Source: Symsagittifera roscoffensis
Lineage: Eukaryota; Xenacoelomorpha; Acoela; Convolutidae
Assembly (NCBI RefSeq): GCF_963678635.1
Contig: NC_087065.1
Location: 33,603,679 to 33,667,678, forward strand
Length of the DNA: 64,000 nt
Reading direction: 5' to 3'
The notes under the pieces were generated by a model. The model saw nothing but the letters and a program-made list of their open reading frames with translations. It made no database searches and was not told where the DNA came from. A program made the position numbers and the translations under genes. This document shows, one piece after another, positions 21,637 through 33,547 of the stretch (positions are counted from its first letter, which is position 1; each line of letters opens with the position of its first letter).

Positions 21637-22238
21637 TGTAACATTCGCCCAAATACTACACAGCGACGAAGCGTAGAAAAAGTACCTATTAACGACTGGC
21701 AGGCGTCAATTACCCTAATCCTGCTCGTTTTTCACCGTTAGTTGATTTTCTGGTCTGTTTAGGGCTAAGTAAAAAGTTACTATTTTTAGGCCATCAGTCA
21801 AACGACTTTTGATCAGCTTTCGTTTACATGCGAACACAGCCACATAGCTGAGTCTCGGATCTTCAGACTACGTGATTGCCATTAAAAACACAGCTCGAAC
21901 AACCTATTTTAATATGTTTTTGTATGACAGTTCTATATTAAATCCATTGGAGATGGATTGACCCTTTCCTTTTTCTAGCTACTCATATTCAAAAATATCA
22001 AATTATACCGGTGTTAATTCAAAGTTCTACGACATCCAAGTAGCTACAAAGTCAGTTTTATATAGTTTCTTCACATACAACAGTCTCTGGGGGACCAAGC
22101 CTCCGTTCCCGTAATCTTCCCGAGATAACGTTCTCATCTCTTCCAATTTGTGGCACGGGAGGGTTCCGTGGAATATTCCTTCCCCACTGAAGCTTCCTTC
22201 TCCACTAATATCCACTGCTAAGGATCTTATCGTGTGTT
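21637..22238 (-). repeat. 5' LTR of the giant Gypsy, outer end truncated
   Basis: Aligns with 1356-1969 of the 3' LTR from TGTAACATTCG onward. Homology stops at 22238, so about 270-285 bp of the outer (U3) end is missing and is replaced by LINE sequence. This removes the presumed promoter. Confidence 0.85.
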
Positions 22239-25200
22239 ATATAAAATAAAATAATCTAAAGGACGATAAAACATCAATTTACAATATCAATTTACATTTT
22301 CAATGCGATGAAGATCTTGAAGATTCCAAAAAAAATTATGTCGAACTGGAAGTACAGTGCACGTGCTGAAGACTGCCCCGTATGGACAACTATTCTTATC
22401 CCGAAGAAGCTAGGACGTAAGCAAAAGCTACTGAAAGAACCGTTCTGTTGTGGATTTTGTACTGCGAGAATTACAAATCAATTGATGGATCAACTCAAAA
22501 ACGAAAACAATCCAATAACAGCAGTTGAAACAAAGTCTTATGCAGAGATAGTCAAAAAAGTACAGTCTGAAAACACACCACAAAAGTTTTAAGCAAAAAA
22601 CGTGGTACTTTTGGGAAAAACACCAGATATCGACGAAAATGATGTTCTATTTGCGAAGAAACAACTAGAGGACTTGAAAAAATTCCGACAGTAGAAAATA
22701 TACGAAGAGAATTGAGAAAAAAACGAGAACGTAGCTCAATTATTGAAAATCGAACTAGTTTTGGCTGAAATCAAACAACTGGTTTTGAAAAACGCGAAAA
22801 AATTACGACAAATTGAGAGCTATGAAAATGTGTATTTGAAACCGGATTTGACAAAACTACAACAAGAATAGGAATAGAAATTACAAAAAACACTCCCAGA
22901 AAGCAGACGTGGCAACCCAGGTAGAGAGTTTATTATACGCTCTGGTAAAATTAATGAAAAAGACAATTTCAGACAGAGTTGACTAAAGGTGCAGTCAAAT
23001 TTGCTACTTTGGAACATTGAAGAAGCAAAAAACAACAACCATTTTCAAGGCAGTTATATGTACAATACCCGATTTTTTTACTCACCGAAACATTTGCGAC
23101 AGCAGATATTCACCTGGACTCCCATTTTACTTATTGACTGAAAGCGACGAAAATGACAAGAGGCAGACCGACTGGTGGACTGCTGATTGGAATCAACGAA
23201 AAACATCGACTTTAAGAAAAACTGCTAATGTTCTAGCAATTGAACTCTCTGTCTACGTACTGGTCGTAGTTTACTTCAAACCTGACACAGATATTACAGA
23301 AATTTTCGCGCAACTGCTACTTGTAATCACAGCTTGCACAAATTGCAAGATTATTCTGGCTGGTGATTTCAGCTGAAGACTAGACAATAATTCTCATGAG
23401 GACAAGATTTAGTTGATAATTTATCACACTTGGGCTTACGGGTACTGAATTCTCACTACGCGCCAAGTTACAAGCTCCACAATGGTCAAAGCACCATCGA
23501 TCTCATCTTCGTTAAATTCAATTTCAATCATATACTTTGGAAATCATCAACAATTTACCCTCGAATCATTTAATAATTCGACTTGAGACTAGACTTGATG
23601 ACGTTAAGTTTCTTGACAAAAAGTCAGACATAATCTGCAAGACAGACCCTGCTCTACTCATAACTTGCCTGGAAAATAACACATATTCCAAAGAACCCGA
23701 CGATTTTAGTACTGACGATCTATCAACCGCGTTCATATCAGTCTGCAAGTACTCTGCTATTAACAGAGAAAAAGAATATCAAAACCTTGATTCGACAAAG
23801 ATTGCTATCAACAAAATCTCAAACTGAAATCTGCCCTCAGAACTGGCTGCAATCAAATTATTTCGACTGAAAAACAATTATTCAAAAAGATGTGTAGAAG
23901 CAAACGTCGTCTCTACCATCTTCACAGAGAAAATTCAATTTTTGAGACTGCTGAGACCGACAGATCACAATTCTGGAATATTTTGAAGTCAAAACGCACA
24001 GAAGTTATCAAGTCAAATGTAGAGAACGACGATTGAAAAACCCACTTTCAATATCTATTGTACGTGAAAAACTCAAAAAGTGACATAGTGATCGACTGAA
24101 CGGAACAAGTTTCGACTGATGATGAACTTGACGCTGAAATAACCGAAGAAGAACTGATTTAGGTTGTTAATAAAACCAAACCAAACAAAGCTCCAGAGCC
24201 AGATGGTATGTCTATCAACTGCGTCAAATCCAACCTCTTTGTCCTTTTGCCACTACTGCTTCAACTGTTCAATAGTATTTTCACTCAAGAAGTTATGCCG
24301 AAAAGTTGGTGAATTTCATTACTAAAACCTCTTTACAAAAACAAAGTGGACGAAAAAAATCCAGACAATTACAGAGGACTTGCACTCGGCAACAGTAGTT
24401 TTTGAAGTTTTCACTTCAGTTTTTTAAGCCAGATTATATAAGTGGAGTGTTGAATACAAGATGATACCCCAAAACCAGTTCGGTTTTGTCAAAAACCGCT
24501 CGAACGTTAAAGCAGTCCAAGCACTAAAAACGGAGGTGGCAGCAAGGTTCAAGACAAATAAGCAATTTTATTTTTGCAATGTTGATTTCAGCAAGACGTT
24601 TGACACAGTAGTCAGGAACCAACTACTAGAAAAAATGAAAAACAACGGCTTAAGCACAAAATTTCACATTGTTTTGAGCGTTATTCTTCGCATCAATTAT
24701 CTCAGGATCTGTATCAGCGATTTTGTCTCTAACCGTATAAAACAAAACACGGGTGATCCACTTTCTACCCTTCTGTTTATTCTTTTTACAATAGATCTCG
24801 CTCTTATACTATCAATTTTTGATAGTTGCTTTTTTTATGCACATGATTCAGCAATCGTGACAGACAGTACTCAACAAATGACTGAGGCGCTCAAAAGGTT
24901 AGAGATTTATTGCCGGGAGAACAACCTTACTGTGAATATTTCCAAGACTAAAATGATGAAAATAAGAAAAGGTGGTCATACTGGCAGAAAGGACATTGTT
25001 TTATACAAGGGTCAACCTCTGGAATACGTCAATTGGTTTGAATACTTAGGTGTGACAATATCAGCATTCATGGAAGACAACGTGCATAACTCAAAACTAC
25101 ACAGACAGGGTATTACTTCTGTCAATATACGCGAAGGTAAATTTTCAGAAAATATCATTTTTGTTGGCGTGGCGACTGCTGAATGCTGTTGTTTTTCCTT

Positions 25201-25730
25201 CATGCTCGTATGGATTGTCGACAGCATCCAGTTCAACTGATTTTTTAGTGAAATTTATTGGCTATTTTTGGAAATGTTGGGCTGGGATCTCAAAATTCAC
25301 TTCAAACTTCAAACTGATCCATCATCTGTAGGAAGACGACTTTCTGGAAATACAGAAATCAAAACAGCCAAAAAGAAGGTCTATCGCTCTGTTTTACACG
25401 ATTGGCCTCCATCACAAAATTTGCACAAGTGGAAACTGCTACGGAAACTCTACGGAGACATTTTGCTTTCGTAAAATCTGCGGACAACAAGAATCTCCTC
25501 AGCACCTCTACTTGACTTGTCCTTCTATCGCAGACAATTTATCAAAGAAAATAACTGAAACCCTGCATTTAAGAGCTACTGGTGATATTTGAACACTTAT
25601 ATATATGCGCTTTATCAATTTTTGATGTCTACGATATATCGCATTTGAATCATTATTTTGTATCTTTGCACGTGCTCTAAACGTGCTCATGTATCTGCTT
25701 ACTGATACGTTTTAATTCAATTTAATGACA
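22239..25730 (+). pseudogene. LINE copy 1 (APE endonuclease and RT), decayed
   Basis: An ORF1-like start at 22308-22592 (CPVWTTILIPKKLG, FCCGFCTARITNQ) is followed by broken coiled-coil sequence. The endonuclease is recognisable by GGLLIGINEKH near 23175, a GDF motif near 23362 and STIDLIFVKF near 23495. RT spans about 24150-25240: KAPEPDGM, NQFGFVKNRSNV, NVDFSKTFDTV, YAHD at the catalytic site (normally YADD) and FEYLGVT. A C-terminal Cys/His motif (QHLYLTCPS) lies near 25500. In-frame stops include a TAG just before the KAPEPDG motif. The His in YAHD removes a catalytic Asp. It resembles the Jockey/I/R1 group but the clade is not assigned. Confidence 0.85.
22308..22592 (+). pseudogene. LINE ORF1 fragment
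   Basis: 94 codons from ATG 22308, containing two Cys pairs (FCCGFC) and a lysine-rich helical segment. The reading continues past a stop as KNVVLLGKTPDIDENDVLF, then coiled-coil sequence to about 22990. Its position upstream of endonuclease suggests the LINE nucleic-acid-binding ORF1. No copy of this part exists in LINE copy 2, which is 5' truncated. Confidence 0.5.
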
Positions 25731-25890
25731 ACTGTGATTTATTAAAATTCAAATGCATTTTTGTTCTATACCATCATGTTAAAAAAAATAGCCAATCACA
25801 GTCAACTTCTAAATTACTATTAAAATTAAAGTATTTTTAACCTCTAAAATTAAATAAACGTTTTTAAATTCAATTTTAATTGTAATTTTG
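25731..25890 (-). repeat. PLE 3'-end-like fragment, inverted
   Basis: The reverse complement of this stretch resembles the sequence downstream of the Penelope GIY-YIG region at 34585-34720 (shared AGAGGTTAAAAGT, ATTGGCTA and following bases). The same fragment is at 30240-30410. It joins directly to the end of the LINE. Confidence 0.5.
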
Positions 25891-26039
25891 TGATAAACCA
25901 AAAAGCGAAGAGCTTAAAATTTCAACTGTTTTCCCATTAAAGGGCCAGCATAAAAGTTTTTAATGATTTTCATTAATGTATAGGGAATTTTTATAGTGTT
26001 TATTTTTATCGATACGAGGAACATGGCCATTTTTTTTTA

Positions 26040-26750
26040 GTTACCTGTTAAATGTTTCATATTGTAGCAGCTAGCTCCCTGTTCCACAGCATCAACAGCC
26101 TTAATACATGGGAGGAAAAGCATTACGAGTGCCTTGTTACAGCAATTACTGGCCTATCCCTTAATCACCACTTACTGAACCAAAGAAAGAACCTCCGACG
26201 ATTTCTGGAAGACAGCCCATTGAAGGAGAAAAAGTGTTTGTGTGGCACGACGTGGTGAACAACACCATTAGCAGCCACAGAACAAGTAACTATCGCCCAG
26301 CCGGTGTCGAGGAGGTGACAAACTATTTGAAGTCGAAGAAGCAGCAGATATTGGCGTTCGTCTATTGCAGAATGGAAAGAACGCCGTACTTGTTTAGTCG
26401 GCTTCTCGACACAGGAGTGCTCATTATTCCAGCAACAAAACGGCTACTCTCCAAGAGCAATTAAAACGAACTGGAGCAGCGCAAGGAATAATTGAAAAGG
26501 CAACAGAGTGCTAAACTGGAGCTGAAATCTCTGCGATTGGTAGTGGCACACAAAGAAAGACTGTCAGAGCTGTATGGAAAGATATCACGGGCTAACATCA
26601 GAGACCATCACAGACAAGCAGGAAGGCGAAAGCAAGACGTGAGCTGAAGCTGAAGGAAGAGGAAGTGTCTGCGCTTCAAAGACAGGGGTTAAAAGAGTGT
26701 GATTTATTTTGCTTTGTACCTTGTGAGTTTCATTACTCGTGGCCTGCAAA
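26040..26750 (+). pseudogene. Unrecognised repeated ORF fragment (copy 1)
   Basis: Open pieces at 26052-26258 and 26234-26464 read LNTWEEKHYECLVTAITGL, then VFVWHDVVNNTISSH and ILAFVYCRMERTPYLFSRLL, continuing in a basic helical tail. A second copy with the same order is at 30580-31275. It lies between LINE and Penelope 5' sequences in both. The conserved WHDVVNN and AFVYC strands suggest an alpha/beta enzyme-like fold, but I do not recognise it. It may be an upstream ORF of the Penelope element or an independent gene carried by the duplication. Confidence 0.4.
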
Positions 26751-26752
26751 AG

Positions 26753-27838
26753 AATGACCACAGTAATTTTGCCTTCTATTTGGCTCAGTCAAATTTTAGT
26801 AAGAAACCTAACTTGGAAAATTAGGTTAGACTCATTGAAATTCTTTTAAAAAGTTCAAGTATTTGTACATAGACTGAAATTTCAGACAAAATGTCTGAAA
26901 AACGATCTATTACCTGACTTTTTGAAGTTTAGGGTCCCCGAGAACGGATTTCTTCGAACCAAGCTGAGCATAATTTTTTTAAAAAAAAAGTACAAAGGAC
27001 TGAAACTTCTAGGGCAAATGAAGACAGGAAAAGGTGCGAGGAGATGCTAATGAAAGCAAGATCACTGGTGCAAAAACAAATCGACGAACAGTGGTGGGCA
27101 TCCATTTTCCGCTTCGTGAGGCGTCAACTTGAGGCAAGCTTGAAGACAACATCAGAAACAATTGAAAACATTGCTCTCGATCCGGATGAAACCATAATAC
27201 CTCTTGATGTGAGAAGTTTGTACACCAACGTTTCCCTGAGGGAGGTAATTGAAATTGCTTTACATAAGCTGTACAGTCAGGAGTCTCCTCCTGAAAATCA
27301 AAGAGAAACCATAAAAAAGCTTTTGAATATGGCGGTCAGCAAAGTATTTTTCAAGTGTAAGGATTCATATTATACGCAAATTGATAGTTTAGCAATGGGC
27401 GCGTCAATTGCTGTAATTTTGGCAAACTTATGCCTGAACGAGTTCGAGTTTGCTCTAAGACAAGAAATACCGGTGGGAACGGAGATACAGCAAATTAATG
27501 ACGAAAAAGATTTGTGCCCACTTTGCAGCAGGAAAGTCACATGTAGATCGAAGGGTCAACCCCCTTCGATCTACATGTGACTTTCCTGCTGCAAAGTGGG
27601 CACAAACCTTTTTTGTCATTAATTTGCTGTATCTCCGTTCCTACCTGTATTTCTTGTCTTAGAGCAAACTCGAACTCGTTCAGGCATAAGTTTATGCGAG
27701 AGCTGCCGAAACTGGTATCATCTAAATTGCGGAAAAATATCCGGTGACGTATACGCACAAATAACCGAGATAGTGTGGTACTGTGAAAACTGCTACCGAG
27801 CTAAGAACAAGGATAAGGATACTCCCCAGGTGAAATTG
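26753..27838 (+). pseudogene. Penelope-like element fragment with internal hairpin
   Basis: 5' region shared with the units at 31279 and 47036/47770. It has an N-terminal stretch (EMLMKARSLVQKQIDEQWW), then a deletion straight to RT: LDVRSLYTNV (motif A), QIDSLAMGASIAVILANL (motif B) and the start of the zinc-finger insertion (LCPLCSRKVTC). The sequence then folds back on itself (27424-27693) and resumes with NCGKISGDVYAQ and WYCENC before ending at 27838, where LINE copy 2 starts. Confidence 0.8.
27424..27693. repeat. Near-perfect inverted repeat, 132-bp arms, 6-nt loop
   Basis: 27424-27555 and 27562-27693 are reverse complements with only a few mismatches, separated by 6 nt (27556-27561). 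Both arms are Penelope RT/zinc-finger sequence. The transcript or single strand would form a very long hairpin. Confidence 0.9.
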
Positions 27839-30240
27839 TCACAGCATGCACAAATTGCAAGATTATTCTGGCTGGTGATTTCAACTGTAGACTAGACAAT
27901 AGCTCTCATGAGGACAAGATTTAGTTGATAATTTATCACACTTGGGCTTACGGGTACTGAATTCTCACTACGCGCCAACTTACAAATGCCACAATGGTCA
28001 AAGCACCATCGATCTTATCTTCGTTAAATTCAACTTCAATCAAAGTACTTTGGAAATCATCAACAATTTACCCTCGAATCATTCAATAAACCGACTTGAG
28101 ACTAGACTTGATGACGTTAAGTTTCTTGACAAAAAATCAGACATAATCTGCAAGACAGACCCTGCTTTACTCACAACTTACCTCGAAGATAACATATATT
28201 CCAAAGAACCCGACGATTTTAGTACTGACGATCTATCAACCGCGTTCATATCAGTCTGCAAGTACTCTGCTATTAACAGAGAAAAAGAATATCAAAACCT
28301 TGGTTCAACAAAGATTGCTATCAACAAAATCTCCAACTGAAGTCTGCCCTCAGAACTGGCTGCAATCAAATTATTTCGACTGAAAAACAATTATTCAAAA
28401 AGATGTGTAAAAGCAAAAGTCGTCTCCACAATCTTCACAGAGAAAATTCAATTATTGAGACTGCTGAGACCGACAGATCACAATTCTGGAATATTTTGAA
28501 GTGAAAACGCACAGAAGTTATCACGTCAAATGTACAGAACGACGATTGAAAAACCCACTTTCAAAATCTATTGTACGTGAAAAACTCAAAAAGTGACATA
28601 GTGATCGACTTAACGGAACAAATTTCGACTGATGATGAACTTGACGCTGAAATAAACGAAGAAGAACTGATTTAGGTTGTTAATAAAACCAAACCAAACA
28701 AAGCTCCAGGGCCAGATGGTATGCCTATCAACTGCGTAAAATCCAACCTCTTTGCCCTTTTGCCACTACTGCTTCAACTGTTCAATAGTATTTTACCTCA
28801 AGAAGTTATGCCGAAAAGTTGGTGAATTTCATTACTAAAACCTCTTTACAAAAACAAAGAGGAACGAGAAAAACAAAGTGGACGAGAAAAATCCAGACAA
28901 TTACAGAGGACTTGCACTCGGCAACAGTACTTTTAAATTTTTCACATCAGTTTTTTAAGCCAGATTATATAAGTGGAGTGTTGAATACAAGAAAATACCC
29001 CAAAACCAGTTCGGTTTTGTCAAAAATCGCTCGAACGTTAAAGCAGTCCAAGCACTAAAAACGGAGGTGGCAGCAAGGTTCAAGACAAATAAGCAATTTT
29101 ATTTTTGCAATGTTGATTTCAGCAAGACGTTTGACACAGTAGTCAGGAACCAACTACTAGAAAAAATGAAAAACAACGGCTTAAGCACAAAATTTCACAT
29201 TGTTTTGAGCGTTATTCTTCGCATCAATTATCTCAGGATCTGTATCAGCGATTTTGTCTCTAACCGTATAAAACAAAACACGGGTGATCCACTTTCTACC
29301 CTTCTGTTTATTCTTTTTACAATAGATCTCGCTCTTATACTATCAATTTTTGATAGTTGCTTTTTTTATGCACATGATTCAGCAATCGTGACAGACAGTA
29401 CTCAACAAATGACTGAGGCGCTCAAAAGGTTAGAGATTTATTGCCGGGAGAACAACCTTACTGTGAATATTTTCAAGACTAAAATGATGAAAATAAGAAA
29501 AGGTGGTCATACTGGCAGAAAGGACATTGTTTTATACAAGGGTCAACCTCTGGAATACGTCAATTGGTTTGAATACTTAGGTGTGACAATATCAGCATTC
29601 ATGGAAGACAACGTGCATAACTCAAAACTACACAGACAGGGTATTACTTCTGTCAATATACGCGAAGGTAAATTTTCAGAAAATATCATTTTTGTTGGCG
29701 TGGCGACTGCTGAATGCTGTTGTTTTTCCTTCATGCTCGTATGGATTGTCGACAGCATCCAGTTCAACTGATTTTTTAGTGAAATTTATTGGCTATTTTT
29801 GGAAATGTTGGGCTGGGATCTCAAAATTCACTTCAAACTCCAAACTGATCCATCATCTGTAGGAAGACGACTTTCTGGAAATACAGAAATCAAAACAGCC
29901 AAAAAGAAGGTCTATCGCTCTGTTTTACACGAATGGCCTCCATCACAAATTTTGTACAAGTGGAAACTGCTACGGAAACTCTACGGAGACATTTTGCTTT
30001 CGTAAATTCTGCGGACAACAAGAATCTCCTCAGCACCTCTACTTGACCTGTTCTTCTATCGCAGACAATTTATCAAAGACAATAACTGAAACCCTGCATT
30101 TAAGAGCTACTGGTGATATTTGAACACTTACATATATGCGCTTTATCAATTTTTGATGTCTACGATATATCGCATTTGAATCATTATTTTGTATCTTTGC
30201 ACGTGCTCTAAACGTGCTCATGTATCTGCTTACTGATACG
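27839..30240 (+). pseudogene. LINE copy 2, 5' truncated duplicate of copy 1
   Basis: Starts within the endonuclease (GDF..CRLDN near 27880, then STIDLIFVKF near 28010) and runs through the same RT with the same YAHD site (near 29370) and the same TAG before KAPGPDG (near 28675). The C-terminal Cys/His motif is near 30045. Sharing of inactivating changes with copy 1 shows that it arose by DNA duplication, not by new retrotransposition. Confidence 0.88.
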
Positions 30241-30570
30241 TTTTAATTCAATCCAATGACAACTGTGATTTATTAAAAATCAAAACGCATTTTCGTTCTA
30301 TACCATCTTATTAAAAAAATAGCCAATCTTAGTCGACTTCTGAATTACTATCAAGATTAAAACACTTTTAACCTCTAAAGTTAATTAAACGTTTTCAAAT
30401 TCAATTTTACTTGTAATTTTGTGATAAACCAAAAAGCGAAGAGCTTAAAATTCGATTTGTTTTCCCATTAAAGGGCCAGTATAAAAGTTTTTAATGATTT
30501 TCATCAATGTATAGGGAATTTTTATAGTGTTTATTTTTATCGATACGTAGAATATGGCCATTTTTTTGAG
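30241..30570 (-). repeat. PLE 3'-end-like fragment, inverted (copy 2) and spacer
   Basis: Duplicate of 25731-26040. See the matching Penelope 3' sequence at 34585-34720. Confidence 0.45.
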
Positions 30571-30579
30571 TTACCGAAG

Positions 30580-31278
30580 TGTTTCATATTGTAGCAGCTA
30601 GCTCCCTGTTCCACAGCATCAACACCCTTAATACATGGGAGAAAAAGCATTACGAGAGCCTTGTTACAGCAATTCCTGGCCTATCCCTTGATCACAACTT
30701 GCTGAACCAAGAAAAGAACCTCTGATGATTACTGGAAGACAGCTCATTGAAGGAGAAAATTTTTTTTTGTGTGGCACGACGTGGTAAACAACACCATTAG
30801 CAGCCACGGAACAGATAACTATCGCCCAGCGGGTGTCGAGGAGCTGACAAACTATTTGTAGTCGAAGAAGCAGCAGATATTGGCGTTCGTCTATTGCAGA
30901 ATGGAAAGAACGCCGTACTTGTTTAGTCGGCTTCTCGACACAGGAGTGCTCATTATTCCAGCAACAAAACGCCTACTCTCCAAGAGCAATTAAAACGAAC
31001 CAGAGCAGCACAAGGAATAATTGAAAAGGCACCCGAGTGCTAAACTGGAGCTGAAATCTCTGCGATTGGTAGTGGCACACAAAGAAAGACTGTCAGAGCT
31101 GATTGGAATTATCAGGGGCTAACATCAGAGACCACCACAGACAAGGAGGAAGGCGAATGCAAGACGTGAGCAGAAGCTGAAGGCACAGGAAGTGTCTGCG
31201 CTTCAAAGACAGGGGTTAGAAGGGTGTGATTTGTTTTGCTTTGTGCCTTGTGAGTTTCATTACTCGTGGCCTGCAAAA
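30580..31278 (+). pseudogene. Unrecognised repeated ORF fragment (copy 2)
   Basis: Same sequence order as 26040-26750 (VWHDVVNNTISSH, ILAFVYCRMERTPYLF, LLIIPATK-like) with additional stops and a T-rich insertion near 30760. Its presence in both duplicated blocks gives no independent evidence of function. Confidence 0.4.
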
Positions 31279-32205
31279 GAATGTCCACAGTATTTTTGCC
31301 TGCTGTTTGGCTCAGACAATTTTTAGTAGGAAACCTAACTTGGAAAATTGTGTTAGGTTCACTAAAATTCTTTAAAAAATTTAAGTATCTGTACATCGAC
31401 TAAAATTTCAGACAAAATTTCCGAAAAACGATCTAATACCTGACTTTTTGAAGTTTAGGGTCCCCGAGAACGGATTTCTTCGGACCAAGCTGTGCATAAT
31501 TTTTTTAAATTAAAAGTACTAAGGAGTGAAACTTCTAGGGAAAATGAGGACAGGAAAAGGTACGAGGAGATGCTAATGAAAGCAAGATCACTGGTGCAAA
31601 AAGAAATCAACGAACAGTGGTGGGCATCCATTTTCCGCTTCGTGAGGCGTCAAGTTGAGGCAAGCTTGAATACAACATCAGAAAATCGAAGAAAAAAACT
31701 GTCCGAGAGACAAGATAAACCTCTTGGGGGGTTGAGAAATGAGCAATCAGTTTAGGTGCTTGAGAAGACTGAATTGCCTGGATGGTTACATGAAGTGCTA
31801 TCAATGGGCCCAAAGCATCCCAATAAAGACAAATATAACGAACGCACTTTTTGGCTGAAATCGACGTTTTCTCTCACATTTGAAAAATCAAAACACATCT
31901 GGTAAAACTTTATGTGAAAGAGAAGGCGGCAAAGGCATATGCAAAAAAGATACGGCAAACCCCAAGAGACCAAGCCGTTGAAAAAACGAGGAAGTGTTTC
32001 AAAGATAATGGGTTTCTGGCTGTGCTTTTTGATAAGGGGTTGTATTTTGCATAATGAGGAAACAAACGTAAGAATCAAAGCTGGAATTCTTGTTGCAATC
32101 TGCTCAGTTCTTGAAAAAAAAAGATGCAACCACTGATGAGGTTATTCTGAAAATTGACAAGGAACTTAACAAAGAATTAGTAGCCATGAATAAAAGAGAC
32201 GAGAT

Positions 32206-32868
32206 AAGTGATCGGTTATATTCTAAGATGAGGTCAACAGGGGGGCAAACTAGGTCTAATCAACAGTTTAGTTAGGGATCGATATAAGAGAAGTAAATCA
32301 ACTTCTTTTTATGTGAAAAAATAACCACCTGTTGAGATCTGATCTCGTGATATGCTATCGCGCGATACCGTGTGACGTCGAGCGATATCCAATCTTGTTC
32401 TTATTTTGAACCTAAAAGTGAGACTTCTCTAAAAAATGAGAGGTCATTTATTCAAAATTTAACTATCGTTCTCCGTATCATCAGTGATAGCGTCCAGGGT
32501 TTACGAGTCGAGTACTCGGGCCGAGTTTGAGTAATTGCTAGTTCGATTTCGGATGTTTTGTTCTAATTCCGAGCTTCCGAGTTCGAGTATTTAATTGTGA
32601 CGAGTGGTTTTTTGGAGTATTTACGAGTATTGAATAGTATCTAAGTATTGCTTTTAGCTTTTAGCTAACTTTGACATTAGCTAAAATTCGACTATGCGTT
32701 TCTCCAATTAATCTTTTAATGTAAAAGTGTTTTCATCGTAATTTTTGAAACACTCAGCCACAAAAATTACCCCAGGAGATGGTCATATTCGAATTCAGCA
32801 TAAAAAACCCTAAGAGTCAAGAGTAGACGATGAAAAGTGATCAGTTATATTCTAAGATGAGGTCAACA
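32206..32868. repeat. 595-bp insertion flanked by a 34-bp target duplication
   Basis: AGTGATC(G/A)GTTATATTC and following bases up to GGTCAACA appear at 32206-32239 and 32835-32868, on both sides of a non-Penelope insert. The left 130 bp of the insert is an inverted Copia LTR-like sequence (compare 35955-36094). The rest contains CGAGT-rich sequence and is repeated at 35525-35955. The PLE coding frame is continuous across one copy of the duplication. Confidence 0.75.
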
Positions 32869-33400
32869 AAGGACACCCCGCCCGTTTGTATGGTTTAGAT
32901 AAAGTACACAAAGCTGAGACACCCCTACGACCAGTACTATCACTTCCAGGCAGCTCGTTTGTGAACCTTAACAAAATGCTTGCAAAGTTTTTTGACAACA
33001 TTGATGGAGCCAATATAGAAACCAATACTAGAGATGCCAGAGAAACAATTGAAAACATTGCTCTCGATCCGAATGAAACCATAATAACTCTTGATGTGAG
33101 AAGTTTGTACACCAACGTTCCCCTGAAGGAGTCAATAGAAATTGCTTTACAGAAGCTGTACAGTCAGGAGTCTACTCCTGAAAATCAAAGAGAAACCATA
33201 AAAAAGCTTTTGAATATGGCGGTCAGCAAAGTGTTTTTCGAGTATAAGGATTCATTTTATGTGCAAATTGATAGTTTAGCAAGGGGCGCGTCAATTGCTG
33301 TAATTCTGGAAAACTTATGCCTGAACGAGTTCGAGTTTGCTCTAAGACAAGAAATACTGCTGGGAACGGAGATACAGCAAATTAATGACAAAGCGATTTG

Positions 33401-33547
33401 TGCCCATGTTGCAGCAGGAAAATCACATATAGATCAAAAGGGGTTGAATGCGAGAGTTGCCGAAACTGGTATCATCATAAATGCGGAAAAATATCCGGTG
33501 ACGTATACGCACAAATAACCGAGATAGTGTGGTACTGTGAAAACTGC
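33401..33547 (+). other. PHD-type zinc finger inside Penelope RT
   Basis: Ligands in order: Cys-x2-Cys (CPCC), Cys-x2-Cys (CESC), then x4-His-x2-Cys (NWYHHKC) and Cys-x2-Cys (YCENC), a Cys4-His-Cys3 pattern with the conserved Trp just before the last pair. The finger sits between RT motif B and the YVDD motif C. The same finger is recognisable at 27515-27790 (broken by the hairpin) and 35105-35250 (minus). PHD fingers commonly bind histone H3 tails; targeting of integration to chromatin is inference. Confidence 0.8.

Larger units (their letters stand above)
1356..22238 (-). mobile_element. Giant Ty3/Gypsy-like LTR retrotransposon with macro and SGNH domains
   Basis: Two copies of one LTR flank this segment in the same orientation: 1356-2241 (complete) and 21637-22238 (outer end missing). 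Between them, on the minus strand, lie a 2.9-kb leader, gag, protease-RT-RNase H-integrase in Ty3/Gypsy order, a macro-like domain and an 8-kb post-pol coding region. At 20.9 kb it is several times the usual 5-8 kb of Gypsy elements. It has at least five in-frame stops in pol (15881, 15198, 14427, 14268, 12327) and several frameshifts, so it is a fossil. The base composition of the coding part is clearly more GC-rich than its surroundings. No target-site duplication can be checked because the right LTR is truncated. Confidence 0.9.
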
